A DNA stretch of 58,880 nucleotides from Shewanella decolorationis S12. Its GTDB lineage: Bacteria; Pseudomonadota; Gammaproteobacteria; Enterobacterales; Shewanellaceae. The position numbers and the translations under genes were made by a program. Positions 17,581 through 25,326 of this stretch are shown one piece after another; the stretch's first letter is position 1, and the number at the start of each line of letters is the position of its first letter. The DNA is taken from contig NZ_AXZL01000004.1 of the NCBI RefSeq assembly GCF_000485795.1, positions 1-58,880 on the forward strand. The letters are read 5' to 3'. The notes under the pieces are model-generated. The model did no database searches and was not told the DNA's origin. It was given only the letters and a program-made list of their open reading frames with translations.

Positions 17581-18267
17581 ATGGAAAATTCAAAAAGAAG
17601 ATTTCTCAAAGGGACATGTGCCCTGTTGGCTGGCGCTTCGGGGGCGACTCTACTCGCGACTGTTAGTGCTTCGAATGAGGCCAAGGCCGACCCCAGTGTT
17701 AAGTATGCGCTGATCCACGATGAGACTAAGTGCATAGGTTGCAAAGCCTGTGAGGTTGCATGCCGTGAAACCAACCATGTGCCAGAGGGAGTGGCGCGGT
17801 TGAAGATAGAACAAACTGGGCCCTACGGAGAATATCCTAACCAGTTTTATCACTTCAGTCGTAAGTCTTGCCAGCACTGTGAAGATGCGCCCTGTGTCAA
17901 TGTTTGCCCCACAGGTGCCGCTTTTATCGATAAAGAGACGGGAATCGTGTCTGTAGATGCTTGGAAGTGTGTCGGCTGCCAGTATTGTATCGCGGCCTGC
18001 CCTTACAAAATTCGCTTTATCAATCCCGTTACCCATGCTGCGGACAAATGTGATTTTTGCCGTGAGACCAATCTTGCCCAGGGTAAACAACCCGCCTGCG
18101 TTGCGGCTTGTCCGACTAAGGCATTGGTGTTTGGTAACTTAAAGGATCCCACTTCACAGGTGGTACAAGTGCTGAAGGCTAACCCAACCCAAAGGGCTAA
18201 GGTCGACCTAGGAACGCGGCCAAAACTATTCCGCATTGTGGCTAAATCAGGGGAGGTAGCAATATGA
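17581..18267 (+). CDS. NrfC-like ferredoxin subunit (Tat-exported, four 4Fe-4S clusters)
   Basis: 228 residues from ATG 17581 (AGGAG 8 nt upstream, 4 bp after the cytochrome stop). A twin-arginine signal SKRRFLKG is followed by four cysteine clusters: CIGCKACEVAC, CQHCEDAPCVNVCP, CVGCQYCIAACP and CDFC...CVAACP. This is the periplasmic iron-sulfur subunit that passes electrons from NrfD to the multiheme cytochrome. It overlaps nrfD-like by 4 bp (ATGA), indicating tight coupling. Confidence 0.92.
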   Translation: MENSKRRFLKGTCALLAGASGATLLATVSASNEAKADPSVKYALIHDETKCIGCKACEVACRETNHVPEGVARLKIEQTGPYGEYPNQFYHFSRKSCQHCEDAPCVNVCPTGAAFIDKETGIVSVDAWKCVGCQYCIAACPYKIRFINPVTHAADKCDFCRETNLAQGKQPACVAACPTKALVFGNLKDPTSQVVQVLKANPTQRAKVDLGTRPKLFRIVAKSGEVAI

Positions 18268-19205
18268 GCGCCCTACATTTTGATACGCTAGTGTGGCATT
18301 GGCCGATCGCGATTTACCTGTTTTTAGCAGGTGCTTCGGCGGGTGCTATGTTCTTTGCGGTGTTACTCAAACATTTTGTGTTAAAGCATAATGCCTACCA
18401 GTCTGGCTTTGTGCAGGCGGCCTGTATTGTAGCGCCCGTGGCGGTGATGGCGGGTTTGGGCATCTTGGTATTGGACCTAACTAAGCCCTTCGATTTTTGG
18501 AAGATCTTAGTCTTCTATAATCCCAAGTCTGTGATGTCGATGGGGGTGCTGATCCTACTGATTTACCAAGTCTTTATGTTTATGTGGATTGGCTTGTTAT
18601 TCCGTAAACCTATCGATGCTTGGTGTGAGAGTCGCTTCCCCATAGTGCTGAAGTTTACCGCTTGGTTGAGCCGCTTCGAGGCGACAATTACCGGTTTGTT
18701 GGTGATCTTTTCCCTCGCGCTTGGGGCCTATACCGGCTTTTTGCTGTCGGCCTTACCTGGCTATCCGATGTTGAAAAACCCAGTGTTGCCACTGCTGTTT
18801 TTGGCTTCGGGACTGTCATCGGGCGCTGCATCTTCTCTACTGGGGGGCGTGTTGCTAAACGCTAACCCTAATGCCAAGGAAGTGCACTTTATCCACAAGG
18901 TTGAGATCCCACTGATTTTGGTGGAGATAGTGCTAATTTTCACCTTCTTTATGGGGCTGGTCTTGTCCGGAGGTCAGAGCAAGTTTGCCGCCTTCAATGC
19001 GATAGGTTACGGCTTCTGGGGATGGATCTTCTGGATTGGTATTGTCGGATTGGGGTTGTCTGGCCCATTGGCGATGAACCTGTTTATGACGGCCACTTCA
19101 AAACGTAAGTGGGCTTATGTTGCAGGCACTGCATGCTTAAGTCTCATTGGTGTGCTTCTGCTGCGTAACTTTATTCTCTACACGGGGCAAATGACGGTCG
19201 TTTAA
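18264..19205 (+). CDS. NrfD-like membrane quinol dehydrogenase subunit
   Basis: 313 residues, about eight hydrophobic helices, polysulfide-reductase/NrfD family. An N-terminal WHWPIAIYLFLAGASAGA block and further conserved helices are visible. It oxidises menaquinol at the inner membrane and hands electrons to the NrfC-like protein. Translationally coupled to the preceding gene. The nearby menDHCE operon supplies the likely quinone. Confidence 0.92.
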   Translation: MSALHFDTLVWHWPIAIYLFLAGASAGAMFFAVLLKHFVLKHNAYQSGFVQAACIVAPVAVMAGLGILVLDLTKPFDFWKILVFYNPKSVMSMGVLILLIYQVFMFMWIGLLFRKPIDAWCESRFPIVLKFTAWLSRFEATITGLLVIFSLALGAYTGFLLSALPGYPMLKNPVLPLLFLASGLSSGAASSLLGGVLLNANPNAKEVHFIHKVEIPLILVEIVLIFTFFMGLVLSGGQSKFAAFNAIGYGFWGWIFWIGIVGLGLSGPLAMNLFMTATSKRKWAYVAGTACLSLIGVLLLRNFILYTGQMTVV

Positions 19206-19224
19206 TTGGGCATGGTTCGCCCAA
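19206..19224 (+). terminator. Short hairpin after nrfD-like gene
   Basis: TTGGGC-atggttc-GCCCAA begins directly at the stop codon of the NrfD-like gene. No clear T tract follows, so this is a weak terminator candidate. Confidence 0.35.
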
Positions 19225-19423
19225 GGTTATAGATAAAAAGGAATTACGGTGAATGGCGAAGCGGTGTCTAAGGAAGCACCGTGAGCTAACTCCCTTTAAT
19301 CACGCTGGCTGAAGTAATTAAAGGTGTGTTGTCTTGTCGCGATTTGCTGTCACAGGGAGGTTATTGGGAAGGGAAGCCATATTTGATATTTAGGTATTGT
19401 TTGCCCTGCCTCCACAAGGGCCT

Positions 19424-19458
19424 CGCCACCTTTATTCCTTAGGGGTGGCGTTTCTTGT
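19424..19458 (+). terminator. Terminator-like hairpin before the lrp-type gene
   Basis: CGCCACC (19424-19430) pairs with GGTGGCG (19444-19450), followed by TTTCTTGTTT. It lies 220 bp downstream of the NrfD-like gene. The intervening 19225-19423 has additional short stems (for example CGGTG...CACCG near 19260-19280) but no convincing ORF, so an sRNA or a long 3' UTR is possible. Confidence 0.5.
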
Positions 19459-19475
19459 TTGGGGGCAAAGCACGT

Positions 19476-19907
19476 TTATTCACCCATATTATTTATCCAC
19501 TCGCTCATCACCACATGGGTTTTGATTTTAATGATGTCAGTGTGGGTATCGATATATTCACGGATCTCGTGCAAGCGGCGCATCGAAGGGGCGTGGACAT
19601 ACACCAGTAAATCCATATCGCCAGAGATACCGCGGCAGGTAATAACTTCGGGGATGGCATGGAATACATGCACCACATCGGCGCAACGCGGGCATTTATG
19701 CTGGATTTCGAAATAGGCCGACACGCCTTCCTTTTGCGACTCACTCAGCAATACCTGATAGCCACGGATAACCCCAGTTTGTTCCAGTTTTTTGATCCGC
19801 TCGGCAACGGCGCTACGGGAAAGGTTCACCTGCTCGGCAATACTGGAGACGCTCTGGCGAGCATCTTGGCGCAGGCTGTTAATGATGGCGGTATCAAACT
19901 TATCCAA
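19476..19907 (-). CDS. Lrp/AsnC-family transcriptional regulator
   Basis: 143 residues. N-terminal helix-turn-helix (DARQSVSSIAEQVNLSRSAVAERIKKLE) and C-terminal RAM/ligand domain (ISGDMDLLVYV). It contains CPRC, an unusual potential metal or redox pair in the linker. The start is a TTG at 19907 with GGAG about 7 nt upstream. It is divergent from a YjeH-type amino-acid exporter, a typical pairing in which an Lrp-family regulator senses the exported amino acid. Confidence 0.9.
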   Translation of the reverse strand: MDKFDTAIINSLRQDARQSVSSIAEQVNLSRSAVAERIKKLEQTGVIRGYQVLLSESQKEGVSAYFEIQHKCPRCADVVHVFHAIPEVITCRGISGDMDLLVYVHAPSMRRLHEIREYIDTHTDIIKIKTHVVMSEWINNMGE

Positions 19908-19996
19908 CTTGGACTCCGATAAAAACGAGTGGTAAAAGCAAGAAGCATATCGCCAAGGCAGACTAATATCAGTTAAGCACCCAGTGCTGGGGCTGC

Positions 19997-20042
19997 GCCG
20001 TCATTTTGCCGGAAATATGCATTTTTGCCGTCATTTTGCCGG
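19997..20042. promoter_or_regulatory. Candidate operator: two 16-bp direct repeats
   Basis: GCCGTCATTTTGCCGG occurs at 19997-20012 and again at 20027-20042, exactly 30 bp apart (about three helical turns). They flank the palindrome ATATGCAT. The position between the divergent Lrp-type regulator and its exporter suggests a cooperative binding site for that regulator. Confidence 0.55.
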
Positions 20043-20132
20043 TGTTTGCCACTAAGAACACTGAGATTAACGGCAGATTGCGGCGTAGAATCTCACTATA
20101 CTGACGGCTTCAAAACCACTGAATTTTAACAG

Positions 20133-21401
20133 ATGAACTCACATAGCGGAACTATAGGACGTTGGCAAGGCGCAGGCTTGATGGCCACCACTTTGCTGGG
20201 CACAGGGGTGTTTATTCTCCCACAAATGACAATCGACAAAGCCCATGCTGGCGCGCTTATCGCGTGGTCACTCCTGACCTTAGCCATTATTCCAGTGGCA
20301 TTGATTTTTGGGCGGCTGGCGAGTGTCTTTCCCCATGCTGCGGGTCCCGCTTATTTTGTGGAAAAGGCCTTTGGTCGAACCGCAGGTCGTACTATCGGAC
20401 TCATTTTTTTGTTGGTTGTGCCGATGGGCGCGCCCGCCGCGATTTTGATGACTTTCCAGTTTGTTAATGCACTCATCCCCTTGGATGGCTGGTACAAGGT
20501 GGGCGCTGAGGTATTAGTGATTTTCGGCTTATTCCTGCTTAATCTGCGTGGCATTCAAGTCTCGGCCAAACTGCAATTTGGCTTAACGCTTTGTATTGTG
20601 GCGATTGTGGTGCTGTTATTCGGGGCGAGCAGTGTGCAACCAGGGCACTTAACCTCATTGGCAAGCTATGGCACTCCAGAAATCCCCACCATCATGATTG
20701 CCGCAGGTATCGCCTTTTGGAGCTTCTTGGGGATTGAGGCCATGACTCACCTCGCCGATGATTTCCGCCGTCCACAACAGGATATGATCCCAGCGATGAT
20801 GATGGGCACTGTGCTGGTGGGCATTATTTATGTGGCCTGTACCTTGATTTTACTGTTAGTGCCGACCGATAAAAGCGTGGCCATGATCGGTGTGTTCGAT
20901 ACGCTCTTGGGCGGCTATGGCGCTCAAGTGATTGGTGTGCTGGGGATTGCCAGCGGTCTTGCCACGGTTAACGTGTATGCCGCCAGTGCTGCGCGTCTTA
21001 TCTGGAGCTTTAGTAACGAAGGGATTTTGCCGCGCTGCTTTGCGGTAAAGAATGGCTACGGTGTGCCAATTCGCGCTTTGGCGGCGTTACTTAGCGTTAT
21101 GGCGAGTGTGATAGTGCTAACTCACATCACTGGTCAAGAGCTGGAGCATCTTATTGCTTGGAGTAATGGGGTATTTGTGGTGATTTACTTAATGGCGATG
21201 TTAGCCGCAGCTAAATTATTGCCCCGCAGCAACTTACCCTTAGTGGTATTAGGTTGTGGCTTCTGTTTGGCCTTAGGTATCGCGCTTGGGGCTAGCATGA
21301 CCTACGTGCTGGTATTGATTTTGTTCGTTGCGCCGTTCCTGTGGTGGCAGAAGACGCATATCAGTCGCAAACAGAGCATAGCGGTAAATAAAGTGTCTTA
21401 G
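20133..21401 (+). CDS. yjeH: APC-family amino-acid exporter, YjeH-like
   Basis: 422 residues, APC superfamily, about 12 transmembrane helices. The N-terminal GLMATTLLGTGVFILPQ and the central GIAFWSFLGIEAMTHLADDF are characteristic of YjeH, which exports methionine and branched-chain amino acids in E. coli. It is divergent from the Lrp-type regulator with paired direct repeats between them. The RBS is weak (about TTTTAACAG before ATG). The exact substrate is inferred from the family. Confidence 0.85.
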   Translation: MNSHSGTIGRWQGAGLMATTLLGTGVFILPQMTIDKAHAGALIAWSLLTLAIIPVALIFGRLASVFPHAAGPAYFVEKAFGRTAGRTIGLIFLLVVPMGAPAAILMTFQFVNALIPLDGWYKVGAEVLVIFGLFLLNLRGIQVSAKLQFGLTLCIVAIVVLLFGASSVQPGHLTSLASYGTPEIPTIMIAAGIAFWSFLGIEAMTHLADDFRRPQQDMIPAMMMGTVLVGIIYVACTLILLLVPTDKSVAMIGVFDTLLGGYGAQVIGVLGIASGLATVNVYAASAARLIWSFSNEGILPRCFAVKNGYGVPIRALAALLSVMASVIVLTHITGQELEHLIAWSNGVFVVIYLMAMLAAAKLLPRSNLPLVVLGCGFCLALGIALGASMTYVLVLILFVAPFLWWQKTHISRKQSIAVNKVS

Positions 21402-21439
21402 TGGCCGAGGTTTTGAACGATTAATCACTGAATGTAACA

Positions 21440-21467
21440 CCAGAACGCCAACCAGCGCGCGTTCTGG
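21440..21467. terminator. Hairpin between yjeH-like and tonB genes
   Basis: CCAGAACGC (21440-21448) pairs with GCGTTCTGG (21459-21467) between two convergent genes. Likely a bidirectional terminator, though T tracts are weak. Confidence 0.5.
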
Positions 21468-21477
21468 TCTCTTGCGC

Positions 21478-22089
21478 TTATATTTTCTGATCCAGTTTAA
21501 AGTCGAGCTGCACCTGTTGATTCAGCTGTGGCACGGCCTTGCCCGAATCAAACTTAGGTTTGTATTTCCAGTTTTGCACCGCTGACAGCGCGGCCTTGTC
21601 AAACACCCGCTTGGGGTTGGCATCGAGCACACGCACGTTGCTGACAGTACCATCCGCGGTAATATCAAAGCCTACGACTACATAACCTTCCTTACCATTT
21701 TGTGCCGCATCAATGGGATAGCGAGGGGACACTTGCACCACGGGTAAGGCCTCTGCCGTCATTGCCGATGGGTTAAATAACGCTGTTTGCGTTGGCATTT
21801 CGGGGGTAAAAGTCTTAGGGCTAAAGTCGACCACTTCAGTACTTTCGCCCGGAGTCGTCACCCGCTCCCTCGCTGGAATGGGTTTTGGTGGTTCGGGTTT
21901 GCGACTTTCCTTCGGTGGAATTGGCGTTCGCTCGCTCATCAAAATATTGATTTGCGGCGCATCTGACGCTTGTCCGCTCAATGGCTGCGGATTATGGATA
22001 AGTTGCGCCATAAACACGAACAAACCTAAGGTGATCAGAGCGCTAACAATAATAATCCCAGTGCGATTAACGAGTGCATTTTGGCCCAT
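21478..22089 (-). CDS. TonB-family energy transducer
   Basis: 203 residues. One N-terminal membrane helix (about 11-30) is followed by a proline-rich periplasmic linker (RTPIPPKESRKPEPPKPIP) and a C-terminal TonB domain with SPRYPIDAAQNGKEGYVVV and the NWKYKPK motif. It would couple proton motive force to an outer-membrane receptor. No exbB, exbD or receptor gene is adjacent, so it is either a stand-alone paralogue or uses ExbBD encoded elsewhere. The spacer 22090-22406 (317 bp) shows no gene and no clear Fur box. Confidence 0.88.
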   Translation of the reverse strand: MGQNALVNRTGIIIVSALITLGLFVFMAQLIHNPQPLSGQASDAPQINILMSERTPIPPKESRKPEPPKPIPARERVTTPGESTEVVDFSPKTFTPEMPTQTALFNPSAMTAEALPVVQVSPRYPIDAAQNGKEGYVVVGFDITADGTVSNVRVLDANPKRVFDKAALSAVQNWKYKPKFDSGKAVPQLNQQVQLDFKLDQKI

Positions 22090-22406
22090 AGTGCTTCCTT
22101 ACAATTGATGAACAAGATTTAATCTATATCACCCATTACTTGATTTTAGAAATATTCATTTACAAATAAGACTATTTATTGAGTGATTTTGTTGCTGTTC
22201 CTCATCAATCAAAGCGTGAATTTATCAGGTTCATTAGGCATTGCAGGGGTATTTTGATATTGAGTCAGAGCATTTTTGGCCAAGATAATGATTGCTGAAT
22301 GCTGGCGTAAAAGCTTGACACCCTATTGATAAGTCATCATATCTTTCAGAGCGAGGCGAGATTTTGTGTTCTATATTTTGATCATTCGTTTAGAAGGAGA
22401 ATAAAT

Positions 22407-23231
22407 ATGGATTCCGCCGCGCTACTGAGTCGAGTCGATGAGTTACCCCGTTTACCTAAAGCGATTAGCGAGCTACTTGATGTCGTAAATGATGACAATG
22501 CAACGGTAAAAACCATTGCGACTAAGGTGTCCCACGATCCCTTAATCAGTGCCAAGGTTCTTAGGTTGGCTAACTGTGCATATTATGGACATAGCAGAGA
22601 GGTCGGTAGTATTGATGAGGCCGTAGTACGTCTAGGGATGCAGACGCTACGAACTTTAGTCTTAGCCTCCGCTGTTATGGGGTCTATGCCTAAATGTAAT
22701 GGTGTGGATCTGGCTCAATTTTGGGGGCAAACCTTTGAAATTGCACTTTATAGCCAAGAAATGGCTAGACGGTGCGGAGTACAGCCGGAAGAGGCCTTTA
22801 CTTGCGGGATTCTCCATCGGATTGGTGATTTATTAATTGCGGCGATTTCTCCTGAAGACGCTGAAAAAATTAACGAAGCTGTCGCACAGGGTAAAGATAA
22901 GCATGCATTTGAGCGCGAACTCCTTGGTTATGATTCCCCCGATATTGGTGCATTGTTAGCTCAAAACTGGAAATTTACTCCCGCGCTGGTGCAGGGCATT
23001 CTGTTTCAAGATCACCCTAAGGATTCTAATCCCTTCTCAAAGCTCGCGGCGTTATTGTGTTTATCTCACAAAGTGTTAGCTGATTGGGATAGTATTGAAG
23101 ATGACGATAAAACCAGTTGGTTATCGCAATTGGCGACTAAGAAAGGCTTAAAGATGGAAATGGGTGGATTGCGAGCCAAATTAACTGAGCTGAGAGGTGC
23201 AGGCTTCGAGATTGGTAAGGCACTTGCCTAA
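22407..23231 (+). CDS. HDOD-domain signalling protein
   Basis: 274 residues from ATG 22407, set by GAAGGAGA just upstream; longer in-frame extensions lack an RBS. A single HDOD domain covers residues about 10-210 (LPRLPKAISELLDVVN, DPLISAKVLRLANCAYYG, SIDEAVVRLGMQTLRTLV). HDOD proteins are non-catalytic HD relatives that act in signalling and motility control; the partner here is unknown. Monocistronic, with a strong terminator downstream. Confidence 0.88.
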   Translation: MDSAALLSRVDELPRLPKAISELLDVVNDDNATVKTIATKVSHDPLISAKVLRLANCAYYGHSREVGSIDEAVVRLGMQTLRTLVLASAVMGSMPKCNGVDLAQFWGQTFEIALYSQEMARRCGVQPEEAFTCGILHRIGDLLIAAISPEDAEKINEAVAQGKDKHAFERELLGYDSPDIGALLAQNWKFTPALVQGILFQDHPKDSNPFSKLAALLCLSHKVLADWDSIEDDDKTSWLSQLATKKGLKMEMGGLRAKLTELRGAGFEIGKALA

Positions 23232-23264
23232 GACTGTTTGAGCCGCAAACTTAAAACGTTAACT

Positions 23265-23303
23265 AAAAGCATGAATAGCGTTACTGCGATTCATGCTTTT
23301 TTG
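23265..23303 (+). terminator. Rho-independent terminator after the HDOD gene
   Basis: AAAAGCATGAAT (23265-23276) pairs with ATTCATGCTTTT (23289-23300) and runs into a T tract. The A-rich left side makes it bidirectional, also serving the convergent TerB-like gene. Confidence 0.8.
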
Positions 23304-23313
23304 TTGTTTGATC

Positions 23314-23766
23314 TTAGTTTAGTGCGTCGATAGCCTGATTACGCATCTGGATCAGTTCGCTGTGCTTAAGGTATAGTAAATCAGCGGTGCGGCGAATGAT
23401 TTGATCTTCATATTGGGAGAGTTGTCCATCCGCATAGGCAAGTTGCCACATGGCTAATAGCAATTGCTGTTTTTGCTCCACGCTAAACTCGGCATTGATG
23501 GTATTGGTAAACTCAAATAACGATGTTGCATTACCTTGGGCTTTTTTAGCCTCTTCAATCAGTTCCTTGGCTTCCTCCTCCAGCATAGACAGTGTATCCG
23601 TTAGCAATGTCGGCAGTAACGCCATTTCTTCCGCCGCGAGGGTTTCATCGGCAAATACCACTTCGAGCAACATGCTCGCTGCCGCTAACTTTAGCTGGTG
23701 GGCTTTCTCCTCGGGAGAGATAGCTTGGGTGTGGGATTGAAGAAATCGTTTCAGCTTAGCAATCAT
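23314..23766 (-). CDS. TerB-like (TerB/DjlA N-terminal) protein
   Basis: About 150 residues from ATG 23766; a TTG at 23787 would add seven residues but is less likely. All-helical, acidic, with paired blocks LKLAAASMLLEVVFADETLAAEE and LLLAMWQLAYADGQLSQYED typical of the TerB fold (each split here by family alignment, with conserved D/E positions for metal). Role unknown; TerB proteins are linked to tellurite resistance and membrane-stress complexes, but no other ter genes are near. Confidence 0.75.
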   Translation of the reverse strand: MIAKLKRFLQSHTQAISPEEKAHQLKLAAASMLLEVVFADETLAAEEMALLPTLLTDTLSMLEEEAKELIEEAKKAQGNATSLFEFTNTINAEFSVEQKQQLLLAMWQLAYADGQLSQYEDQIIRRTADLLYLKHSELIQMRNQAIDALN

Positions 23767-23863
23767 AAAAGGGCACTGCTCTGGCAAGAAGAGATAATTT
23801 AATAGAGCGATTTACGGCGCTAAAGTTCACCCTAAGCTTATGGGCTTAGGATGATGGGCAAGA

Positions 23864-24391
23864 TTACAGTAGGGCGTTTAGGCCTTTCATCAGCAGATCT
23901 GAGCTGCCTTCGGCACCATTTGTCTCAAGGTAAGACTTGGCGATATTGATCATCGGCATGGCTAACTCTTTAGAAATACCTAATTTTTCAAAGGCATCTA
24001 ACACCATTGCGCTACCCTGTAGAGAAGAGCCAATATTACCCGCCTTAGAGAGCAAACCTGACACCCCTGAATTGCCATCGAGTTTAGGGACTGCAGCTAA
24101 TAGGCTGTCTGCATTCGGAATGCTGGCGGCTAATTTGGTGTAATCATTCGTACCTAAGCTTGATTGTGCAAGGCCTAACAGGCTGCCTAAACCACCTTCG
24201 GCTTGGGCTTGGCTTAAGCCGAGTTGCGACATCACGCTGCCAACTAACTCGTTGGATTGGGTTACAGTAGCTGTGGTCGCTTTCTCCGTTTTTGCTTGTG
24301 TACCGGCAAGGTTATCTAACCAACCTGCACTGGCGGGAGTAGCGAGAAGACAGGCGCTAATCAGAATAGAGAGAGTGAAAGTGTGTTTCAT
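23864..24391 (-). CDS. Exported DUF2780-like protein
   Basis: 175 residues from ATG 24391, where a clear signal peptide begins (MKHTFTLSILISACLLATPASA). The longer in-frame extension to 24487 lacks signal-peptide character and overlaps the region upstream of the divergent gene. The mature part is Gly/Ser/Ala/Leu-rich and helical, matching DUF2780 proteins. Function unknown. Confidence 0.75.
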   Translation of the reverse strand: MKHTFTLSILISACLLATPASAGWLDNLAGTQAKTEKATTATVTQSNELVGSVMSQLGLSQAQAEGGLGSLLGLAQSSLGTNDYTKLAASIPNADSLLAAVPKLDGNSGVSGLLSKAGNIGSSLQGSAMVLDAFEKLGISKELAMPMINIAKSYLETNGAEGSSDLLMKGLNALL

Positions 24392-24582
24392 AGAGTGGCA
24401 TCCTTTGACGGTTTGCGCGCAATAAAGTGGACAGTGTAACGGCTTTGCGACTTTTGTTGCAGCCCTTTTCTGTGATTTACGGTTCACTCAGACGATTTGT
24501 GTTGTGCATTGGAGCAGGATTTTGGGTATCCTTAGCGGCAATTCACGGTGTTAATTTACTTCAATTATTTTTGGAAAGGCGC

Positions 24583-25290
24583 ATGTCACTATCCGCAATT
24601 TTGACCGAAGCTTATAACTTTTTCCGTAATCATCTCACTCAGCTTGCCATGCTGACGGTACCATTGCTATTAGTGCAAGTGGGGATCCAGCTGTGGCTAG
24701 GGACAGAGATGAGCAAAGTCGATCTGGAAAACCCGCAGTTTGGCGCGCCGCATATGATTGCCATGATGCTATTGCTGTTGATTTTTTCGGTGCTGATTGC
24801 CGCGTTAACACTGTTTTTAGAGTTGAGATCCCAAGGGCACAACCCCTCGGCGGGTATGGTATTAAAAGCCAGCTTACCCTTTGTACCGCCCTTACTGCTG
24901 GCGGGTGTATTTTCAGGTCTCGCAATTTTAGCGCCTGTGATGTTATTCGCCGCGTTTGGGCCAATGTGGTTGGTTGGACTTGTGATCAGTTTTTACCTGT
25001 TTGCCCGCCTAGCCTATGTGAACTTTATGGTGGTGGTTGAGCGTCTAACGCCGCTGGAAGCCATTAAGGCAAGCTTTAGCTTTAGTGGGCCTATCGTACT
25101 GAAAACCATCGCCTTATTGATGCTTTACCTGCCGCTTTCTGTCGTGGGCGCTCAGCTCTCTGGCGCTGCTTCCCTGGGCGGCCTGCCAGTGCAAATGTTG
25201 GCGGATACCTTGATGGCATTTATCGGTCTATTCGTGAACTTAGCGCTGTTCCGCCTGTATATGGTGACGAAAAAGCCCAGCGCAGAATAA
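24583..25290 (+). CDS. YciC/UPF0259-like inner-membrane protein
   Basis: 235 residues from ATG 24583 (GGAAAGG upstream). About six transmembrane helices; the start MSLSAILTEAYNFFRNHL resembles the N-terminus of E. coli YciC. Role unknown. The next gene begins 36 bp downstream on the same strand, so the two are probably co-transcribed. Confidence 0.7.
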   Translation: MSLSAILTEAYNFFRNHLTQLAMLTVPLLLVQVGIQLWLGTEMSKVDLENPQFGAPHMIAMMLLLLIFSVLIAALTLFLELRSQGHNPSAGMVLKASLPFVPPLLLAGVFSGLAILAPVMLFAAFGPMWLVGLVISFYLFARLAYVNFMVVVERLTPLEAIKASFSFSGPIVLKTIALLMLYLPLSVVGAQLSGAASLGGLPVQMLADTLMAFIGLFVNLALFRLYMVTKKPSAE

Positions 25291-25326
25291 CATTCACTGA
25301 GTATATTCGAGTTGAGGTAAGAACGT

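Noticed and set aside
17112..18267. Nitrite reductase operon (nrfABCD)
   Set aside because: Only B, C and D-like genes are present; with no NrfA the substrate cannot be assigned.
22090..22406. Fur box controlling tonB
   Set aside because: The AT-rich spacer has no good match to the 19-bp Fur consensus.
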